A program made the position numbers and the translations under genes. Below, one piece after another: positions 14,878-20,050 of a DNA stretch of 20,050 nucleotides. A model generated the notes under the pieces. It saw only the letters and a program-made list of their open reading frames with translations, was not told where the DNA came from and ran no database searches. This stretch comes from Bacteroidia bacterium (GTDB taxonomy: Bacteria > Bacteroidota > Bacteroidia > Bacteroidales > BM520). The stretch is from assembly GCA_009930445.1 (NCBI GenBank), contig RZYD01000018.1:1-20050 (forward strand). The letters are read 5' to 3'. The first letter of the stretch is position 1, and each line of letters opens with the position of its first letter.

Positions 14878-16887
14878 TTAGCCAACCCTTTCCATCACTA
14901 TCACCACCCGGTTCGGAATATATAGTTTCAGCACATGCGGATCATAGTATTCACGACCAGCTTTCATGGTGAAATAGATCAGGGTGGTATCCACTCTGTT
15001 AAACCCGCCGAATCCATCGAAGTCAGATGACAGTACAATCCGGTACTTTCCTGGCTGTGCTTCGATAGCGTAATCAGTATACGATTTCGATGGACTAAAG
15101 TTAAAAACAAATAAAAGCTGTTTACGGCGAAAAGCCAAAACCTGATCCTCCACACTTTTATATATAAGATAAGGCCAGGGATCAGAAAAAACCTTCTTTT
15201 CCGAAAAAAGGGCAATCATCGCCTGATCGAATGCCCAAAGGTGATGATACCGTAAAAAAGGATTATCAGCCAGGCTCCACTGGCGACGGGCATACTGATA
15301 CGACCAGTGATTTCCCTGTCGGGGAAAATCAATCCACTCGGGATGGCCGAATTCATTTCCCATAAAATTCAGGTAACCATGGCCTGCCGTTGCCAGTGTC
15401 ATCATACGAATCATTTTGTGCAACGCGATACCACGGTCGACAACCAAATTCTCAGTAGTGACCGACATTCCGGTATACATTTCCTTATCAATGAGACGAA
15501 ATATGATGGTTTTATCTCCCACAAGTGCCTGATCGTGTGACTCGCAATACCCGATGGTCTGCTCATCGTTTCTCCGGCGTGTCAGTTCATAATACATTTC
15601 TTCCACGTTCCAAGCCTCATCTTTCTTTTCCTTGATAATCCGAATCCAGTAATCCGGGATACCCATAGCCAAACGGTAGTCAAACCCAATGCCTCCGGCT
15701 TCGAGTGAAGCGGCCATCCCCGGCATCCCACTCATCTCTTCGGCAATGGTAACTGCCCCAGGGTTAAACTGGTGGATCATCCGGTTCGCCAGCATCAGGT
15801 ATATCAGTGCATCTTCATCCTGGCCTCCGTCAAAATAAGCGGAATAATCGCCAAAATCCCTTCCCAACCCATGATCGAGATAAACCATACTGGTAACCCC
15901 ATCGAAACGAAAGCCATCGAAACGAAATTCTTCCATCCAGTAGCGGCAATTGGAGAGCAAAAACAAAAAAACCTGTCGTTTGCTGTAATCAAAACAACGG
16001 GAATCCCATGCCGGATGTTCACCACGGGGACCATCGTGAAAAAACTGATAGGTTGTGCCGTCATAGCAAGAAAGACCTTCGATTTCATTTTTTACCGCGT
16101 GGGAGTGAACGATATCCATTATTACGCGCAATCCGGCGCCATGAGCAGCATCCACCAGCTCCTTAAGCGCATCGGGAGTACCAAAGCGAGAAGAAGGAGC
16201 GAAAAAATTCGCCACATGATAGCCAAAAGAGCCATAGTAGGGATGTTCCTGTACCGCCATCAGCTGCAGTGTGTTATAGCCGGCAGAAATCACCCGGGGA
16301 AGAATATGGTCCTGAAATTCACGATAAGTTCCTACCTTCCCTTCTTCCTGCGCCATGCCAATGTGGGCTTCATAAATCAATGGATAATAAGTTTCCGCTG
16401 GTTTACACTCATGTTTCCACAAATAGGGTGTATCAGGGGCCCAAACCTGTGCACTAAATATTTTGGTTTTTTCATCCTGCACCGCCCGGTGGCACCAAGC
16501 AGGCACACGATCGCCGGAGCCTCCCTCCCACTCGATAAAAATCCGGTATAAATCACCATGCCGGAGTGCGTCACCCGGCAAATCCAACTGCCAATAATCC
16601 GCCACACGCACAAACGACCACCGGGCATCCTTTTGCCATTGATTAAATGGCCCGATAAGAAATAGCGCTGTGGCATTAGGAGCCCATTCACGCAGAACCC
16701 AGCCATCGGGACCTTTGTGCAGACCATAAAAATGATGCTGAGAAGCCAGATCAACCAACGCATCGACATTTTCAACCTTGAGCAACAACTGCTCCCGGGC
16801 ACGTGCCTTTTTTAAACGCTGAACAATTACTTCAGCATAAGGCTGCAACCAGGAATCATTGCGTACTATTTCCGGTACTATCTTCAT
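14878..16887 (-). CDS. glgB: 1,4-alpha-glucan branching enzyme, eukaryote-like GH13_8 type
   Basis: 669 residues. Transfers alpha-1,4-glucan segments to alpha-1,6 positions, making branch points in glycogen. An N-terminal CBM48 domain (FYGLHKGPDGWVLREWAPNA, 53-72) precedes the GH13 barrel: YEAHIGMAQEEGKVGTY, YNTLQLMAVQEHPYYGSFGYH and MDIVHSH (257-263). The catalytic residues are visible: nucleophile Asp329 in GFRFDGVTSM, acid/base Glu383 in TIAEEMSGMP, and Asp452 in YCESHDQALVGDKT. These motif versions (FDGVTSM, SGMP, GDKT, FMGNEFGHPEW) resemble the animal, fungal and plant branching enzymes rather than E. coli GlgB (GH13_9). The C-terminal all-beta domain is present. ATG 16887 is the only sensible start. 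It stands alone, convergent with the MoxR gene, with a -7 box 32-39 bases upstream. Confidence 0.95.
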   Translation of the reverse strand: MKIVPEIVRNDSWLQPYAEVIVQRLKKARAREQLLLKVENVDALVDLASQHHFYGLHKGPDGWVLREWAPNATALFLIGPFNQWQKDARWSFVRVADYWQLDLPGDALRHGDLYRIFIEWEGGSGDRVPAWCHRAVQDEKTKIFSAQVWAPDTPYLWKHECKPAETYYPLIYEAHIGMAQEEGKVGTYREFQDHILPRVISAGYNTLQLMAVQEHPYYGSFGYHVANFFAPSSRFGTPDALKELVDAAHGAGLRVIMDIVHSHAVKNEIEGLSCYDGTTYQFFHDGPRGEHPAWDSRCFDYSKRQVFLFLLSNCRYWMEEFRFDGFRFDGVTSMVYLDHGLGRDFGDYSAYFDGGQDEDALIYLMLANRMIHQFNPGAVTIAEEMSGMPGMAASLEAGGIGFDYRLAMGIPDYWIRIIKEKKDEAWNVEEMYYELTRRRNDEQTIGYCESHDQALVGDKTIIFRLIDKEMYTGMSVTTENLVVDRGIALHKMIRMMTLATAGHGYLNFMGNEFGHPEWIDFPRQGNHWSYQYARRQWSLADNPFLRYHHLWAFDQAMIALFSEKKVFSDPWPYLIYKSVEDQVLAFRRKQLLFVFNFSPSKSYTDYAIEAQPGKYRIVLSSDFDGFGGFNRVDTTLIYFTMKAGREYYDPHVLKLYIPNRVVIVMERVG

Positions 16888-16918
16888 TGTCGTTTTATGT
16901 GTTTAGGTGCGAATGAAT

Positions 16919-16926
16919 CAAAATTA
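16919..16926 (-). promoter_or_regulatory. Candidate -7 box for glgB (TAATTTTG)
   Basis: The minus strand reads TAATTTTG, a TAnnTTTG match 31 bases upstream of the glgB ATG. No TTG at the standard upstream spacing, so this is suggestive only. It lies in the 123-base divergent gap shared with the HD-hydrolase operon. Confidence 0.38.
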
Positions 16927-16972
16927 CAAACAAAACAGATGAAAACCTACTTGTATTTGTAGCCGTCACTAC

Positions 16973-17003
16973 TTGCCGGGCTCAAATAATTTATGTACGT
17001 TTG
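16973..17003 (+). promoter_or_regulatory. Bacteroidota-type promoter of the HD hydrolase operon
   Basis: TTG at 16973-16975, then 20 bases, then TACGTTTG at 16996-17003: the best complete match to the -33 / -7 consensus in the window. The ATG at 17011 is only 7 bases beyond the -7 box, so the transcript is predicted to start one base or so before the start codon. Confidence 0.6.
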
Positions 17004-17010
17004 GGTTTTC

Positions 17011-17673
17011 ATGGAAAACAATTCGCTTATAGCAACAACCGAGGCCTTCGTCAGAGAGCAACTCGCGGATAGCGAGGCCGGGCACAACTGGGATCATATC
17101 CGGCGGGTTCGCGGAATTGCAATGGACATTGCCTCCACCCTCCCTGCCGCCAACGCTGTTGTTGTGGAAATCGGAGCCTTATTGCACGACATCTCCGATG
17201 CAAAATTTAACGGAGGAGATGAAGACCGGGGAGAAAGAATAGCAAAAAGATTTCTTGCCCATAAACCCCTCCCTTCTTCCGACAAGGAAAAAATAAGGAA
17301 AATAATACGGTATGTCTCCTTTAAAGGCGGAAACAATGCTTGTCATGAACCGTTTATGGAGCTACATATTGTACAGGATGCTGACCGGCTGGATGCACTG
17401 GGTGCCATAGGCATAGCCAGGGCATTTCACTATGGCGGATATAAAAACAGAGCCCTGTATGACCCTGAAACACCGCCAATGCTGAACATGACTACGGAAC
17501 AATACCGAAATTCACAGACATCGACTATCCATCATTTCTATGAAAAATTGTTATTGTTAAAAACACTTATGCACACCGAACGCGGAAAACAAATTGCCGC
17601 ACAACGCCATGCTTTTATGGAATCGTTTCTCACCCAATTTTTTAAGGAATGGAACCTAATAATAACCCCATGA
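17011..17673 (+). CDS. HD-domain metal-dependent phosphohydrolase
   Basis: A 220-residue HD-superfamily protein resembling the E. coli YedJ group. The metal-binding set is complete: His29 in HNWDHIRRV, His59-Asp60 in GALLHDISD, and Asp123 in VQDADRLDALGAIGIARAF, a motif that is highly characteristic of this subgroup. FHYGGYKN and the HHFYEKLLLLKTLMHTERGK segment follow. No signal peptide, so it is cytoplasmic. It probably hydrolyses a phosphate ester or nucleotide, but the substrate of this branch is not something I can state. The frame extends six codons upstream to an ATG at 16993, but that would place the -7 box inside the gene, so ATG 17011 is chosen. The stop overlaps the next start by four bases (ATGA). 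Confidence 0.88.
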   Translation: MENNSLIATTEAFVREQLADSEAGHNWDHIRRVRGIAMDIASTLPAANAVVVEIGALLHDISDAKFNGGDEDRGERIAKRFLAHKPLPSSDKEKIRKIIRYVSFKGGNNACHEPFMELHIVQDADRLDALGAIGIARAFHYGGYKNRALYDPETPPMLNMTTEQYRNSQTSTIHHFYEKLLLLKTLMHTERGKQIAAQRHAFMESFLTQFFKEWNLIITP

Positions 17674-18254
17674 ATATTTTACTGATAACGGTAAACCCGA
17701 ACCCACACTCCTTAACCCACGCATTGGCGAATCATACAGCAAAAAAGGCGGAAGAAAGAGGACATCACGTCGTCATCCGCGACCTTTACAAAATAAAATT
17801 CAACGCCATTTTAGGCCCGAAAGATTTCAACCAGCTATTCGACGGTATTGTGCCGAAGGATATTCGCAGAGAACAGGAACATATCGCTGACAGCGACCTG
17901 ATTATTTTCATGTATCCAATTTGGTGGGCCGGAGCACCGGCCCTAATGAAAGGCTACATCGACAGGGTGATTCTAAAAAACTTTGCATACGAAAAACATT
18001 CCAACGGCACATTCACAAAACGCCTAACGAAGAAAAAAGCCCTAATCATCAACACAATGGGCGCATCCATTGCAGATTACGCTGATGCCGGATTTCTCGA
18101 TGCCATGAAAACGGTTATGGACCGTGGGGTTATTGAATTTGTCGGGCTGCAGAATCTGGGGCATCACTTCTTTGGGGAATCAGAAAACCTATCGGAAGAA
18201 AAGTACCATACATTCATCAGCCGTCTGGATGCCATTCTGGAAAAAATCCTTTAA
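17670..18254 (+). CDS. Flavodoxin-fold NAD(P)H:quinone oxidoreductase
   Basis: 194 residues of the flavodoxin-like NAD(P)H dehydrogenase (quinone) family (KefF / NQO1 / MdaB relatives). The first strand and FMN-binding loop are MNILLITVNPNPHSLTHALA. DLYKIKFNAIL (about 46-56) matches the family DLY...F region. DLIIFMYPIWWAGAPALMKGYIDRV is the diagnostic YP-WW...KG..DRV motif. The helix-rich C-terminus has FFGESENLSEEKY. It reduces quinones or similar electrophiles by two electrons with NAD(P)H through FMN. The ATG at 17670 lies within the ATGA overlap with the HD gene; an in-frame ATG at 17649 is internal to that gene and would add only seven unconserved residues. The glycosyltransferase gene follows 9 bases later. 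No functional link within this trio is obvious. Confidence 0.9.
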   Translation: MNILLITVNPNPHSLTHALANHTAKKAEERGHHVVIRDLYKIKFNAILGPKDFNQLFDGIVPKDIRREQEHIADSDLIIFMYPIWWAGAPALMKGYIDRVILKNFAYEKHSNGTFTKRLTKKKALIINTMGASIADYADAGFLDAMKTVMDRGVIEFVGLQNLGHHFFGESENLSEEKYHTFISRLDAILEKIL

Positions 18255-18263
18255 AATAACCCC

Positions 18264-20050
18264 ATGAACAGCAGAGGCAGTCGGAGCGCCCGAAATACTA
18301 TTACCCTTTTTCTCTTTCTATGGGGGATACTTTCCCTTTTGCAGGCTGCCGGGTCAGGGCTAATTCATGATGAGGCTTACTATCGCATGTTTGCCCTGAA
18401 TCCCGACGCCGGATATTTCGATCACCCACCTATGACAGCATGGCTAATGATTCCGGGATTGAAACTCTTCAATGGGGCATTGGGTGTCCGGTTGACCTTT
18501 GTGATCACCGGCCTTCTGACCCTCATGGGTTTATTCTATCTCATCAACCCTTCGGGAAAAGATCAGGTGAAGCTGCTTATCCTTCTGCTTATCACCATGC
18601 CCATCATTCATGTAGGCTCTTTCCTGGCGGTGCCGGATATTCCGATGGTCTTCTTTTCGGTGTTGTTTTTTATCTTTGTAAAACGATATATTTATTACGA
18701 CAACCTACAGAATGCATTGCTGCTTACACTTCCTATTGCCGGGATGCTTTATTCCAAATACCATGGCATCCTATTGATTTTTTTTACGATAATTGCCTTC
18801 CCGCAATTCTTCAAAAGGAAAAGTTTTTATGTCACAACTATTATTTCCCTCCTCCTTTTCCTGCCGCACATCCTGTGGCAATTTCAACATGACTTTATCA
18901 CCCTGGGATACCATCTGAGCGACAGAGCAAAAAGCTGGTCACCCCTTTTTATTAGTGATTATATAGGAGGTCAGTTATTACTTTTTGGCGGACTGGCAAC
19001 AATTCCCATTTTGCATGCCGCCATGTTACCCAAGAAGCAAGATCCGTTTTCAAAAATTCTGAAGTTTAACCTAATCGGGATTTTAGTCTTCTTTTTTGTG
19101 GCCTCCTTTCGAATGCATATTGAAGCAAACTGGACCGTATGTCTGGCAGCACCCATTATTTTCCTTTCTTTTCGCGGTTTTATGCAAGCAGAAAAACTAA
19201 GGAGATGGTTACAAATTCTTGCTATACCCACCATTTTCGTGATTGTAGTTGCCAGAGTATTTATTATATATGATTTTGTACCGGAAGAGCATCGCTGGAA
19301 AAACGAGTTCCATGGCTGGGATGAATGGGCAGAGCAGATCAAACGACTCTCCGGGGAGAGGCCGGTCGTCTTTATGAATTCCTACCAAAAGGCATCAAAA
19401 TATGCATTTTACACCCATCGCTTTTCGCACACTTTTAACTCAGCGCGGTACCGAAAAAACCAGTATGATCTTTGGGACAATGAAGAACGGGTACAAGGAA
19501 AAGAAGTATTATTTATACCCAACAAAGATGTCTTCACACTTCCTTATATCGAAAATGCCAAAATCGACAGCTTCAAAAGCAACTGGGGCGAGTATTTCTA
19601 TTATGCCGTAGTGAAAGAATTCAAAACCCTCAACAAAGTAACCATTGAAATCCTTGGCATTTCGCAGTGTACAAACGCACCTCCGGGCATCGTTTCGTAT
19701 ACCACTTCCGATGCAAACCCACCACCAGGGGTCGTTCAGGATGATGCCAGGAAAAAAACAGTAAAAGAATTCAGGCTGCGTATAACCAACCCCTACCCCT
19801 ACCCAATAGTTATAACCCAAAAAAGCGAAAAGCCCGTATGGTTAGTGCACACATTTCTCGATGAAAAAATGAAAAACGGGTACGAGGAGTATATCATAAC
19901 AGAAGATATCCGTATAGCATCTGGAGAAGCAAAGGATATTTCCATACCAATACCAATGCCGAATGAGCCCGGAACGTATTATCTCTCAATAGGGTTGGCC
20001 GTAGACTGGCTGCCTCCGGGGTACAATTCCGACTTTCACAAAATTATTAT
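18264..20050 (+). CDS. GT39-type (ArnT/PMT-like) membrane glycosyltransferase, right end cut off
   Basis: An open frame of at least 595 codons from ATG 18264 that leaves the window without a stop. About ten membrane segments fill residues 11-335. The first periplasmic loop has the family motif GLIHDEAYYRMFALNPDAGY...FDHPPM (32-57), where Asp36-Glu37 are the catalytic acidic residues of GT39/ArnT/PMT enzymes that use polyprenyl-phosphate sugars. After the last membrane helix comes a long soluble part: residues about 340-450 (RPVVFMNSYQKASKYAFYT) are common to Bacteroidota members. From about 455 a second beta-rich region (EFRLRITNPYPYPI, PGTYYLSIGL) looks like a separate immunoglobulin-like module. 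The acceptor (lipid A, another glycan or protein) cannot be read from the sequence. Third gene of the HD-flavodoxin operon, spacing 9 bases. Confidence 0.88.
   Translation, partial: MNSRGSRSARNTITLFLFLWGILSLLQAAGSGLIHDEAYYRMFALNPDAGYFDHPPMTAWLMIPGLKLFNGALGVRLTFVITGLLTLMGLFYLINPSGKDQVKLLILLLITMPIIHVGSFLAVPDIPMVFFSVLFFIFVKRYIYYDNLQNALLLTLPIAGMLYSKYHGILLIFFTIIAFPQFFKRKSFYVTTIISLLLFLPHILWQFQHDFITLGYHLSDRAKSWSPLFISDYIGGQLLLFGGLATIPILHAAMLPKKQDPFSKILKFNLIGILVFFFVASFRMHIEANWTVCLAAPIIFLSFRGFMQAEKLRRWLQILAIPTIFVIVVARVFIIYDFVPEEHRWKNEFHGWDEWAEQIKRLSGERPVVFMNSYQKASKYAFYTHRFSHTFNSARYRKNQYDLWDNEERVQGKEVLFIPNKDVFTLPYIENAKIDSFKSNWGEYFYYAVVKEFKTLNKVTIEILGISQCTNAPPGIVSYTTSDANPPPGVVQDDARKKTVKEFRLRITNPYPYPIVITQKSEKPVWLVHTFLDEKMKNGYEEYIITEDIRIASGEAKDISIPIPMPNEPGTYYLSIGLAVDWLPPGYNSDFHKII

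Noticed and set aside
15772..16551. A 259-codon open frame antisense to the branching enzyme gene.
   Set aside because: The opposite strand encodes a fully conserved GH13 catalytic core here; the antisense translation shows no domain, signal or plausible composition. It is a shadow frame.
18440..18892. A 150-codon frame inside the glycosyltransferase region.
   Set aside because: The overlapping frame from 18264 carries the GT39 motif and membrane helices and stays open to the window end; this frame is a shadow.
19786..19803. CCCTA-like repeats resembling a short telomeric or simple repeat.
   Set aside because: Only two to three units, and they encode the NPYPYP segment in an intact frame.
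1..20050. tRNA, rRNA, CRISPR arrays, insertion sequences, integrases, toxin-antitoxin or defence genes.
   Set aside because: Read through all gaps on both strands; gaps are under 200 bases and contain no tRNA-like cloverleaf, repeat array or mobile-element ends that I could recognise.

Overview
The window looks like a chromosomal segment from a member of the Bacteroidota, most likely a Bacteroidales-like marine or sediment lineage. Four things point there. Several genes start just behind TAnnTTTG boxes, the -7 promoter element typical of the phylum. One gene ends in a type IX secretion type B sorting domain. There is a run of three SurA/PpiC-type periplasmic foldase genes followed by a MoxR ATPase. 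Shine-Dalgarno sequences are largely absent. Coding density is high, no gap without a gene exceeds 200 bases, and I see no tRNA, rRNA, insertion sequence, integrase or CRISPR array.

Layout. 1-3253 (minus strand) carries, in transcription order, glyA (serine hydroxymethyltransferase), sixA (histidine phosphatase) and the N-terminal part of ppk1 (polyphosphate kinase), which leaves the window right after its catalytic histidine. A divergent intergenic region (3254-3448) leads to a plus-strand series: an overlapping pair of M16 metallopeptidase genes (one with the zinc site, one without), a secreted fibronectin-III-like protein with a T9SS type B tail, guaB (IMP dehydrogenase), a double-parvulin PPIase, a SurA-like lipoprotein with a degenerate PPIase region, surA, and a MoxR AAA+ ATPase. 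A convergent minus-strand gene encodes a eukaryote-like (GH13_8-type) glycogen branching enzyme. Divergent from it is a plus-strand, translationally coupled set: HD-domain hydrolase, flavodoxin-fold NAD(P)H:quinone oxidoreductase and a GT39-type membrane glycosyltransferase that runs off the right edge.

How the genes fit together. The cluster 9645-14849 looks like an envelope biogenesis operon: chaperones for outer-membrane or secreted proteins, with a MoxR chaperone-like ATPase attached. sixA with ppk1 is a phosphate/polyphosphate module, and the branching enzyme belongs to glycogen storage. The rest is core metabolism (glyA, guaB) and secretion or proteolysis. Nothing here forms an obviously new defence or mobile system.

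The least expected signals are non-coding. A nested set of inverted repeats is built around the sixA -7 box and start codon (1861-1896). A strong terminator-like hairpin sits inside the first codons of the SurA-like lipoprotein gene (11665-11699). Several genes also have a -7 box so close to the start codon that their mRNAs are predicted to be leaderless or nearly so.
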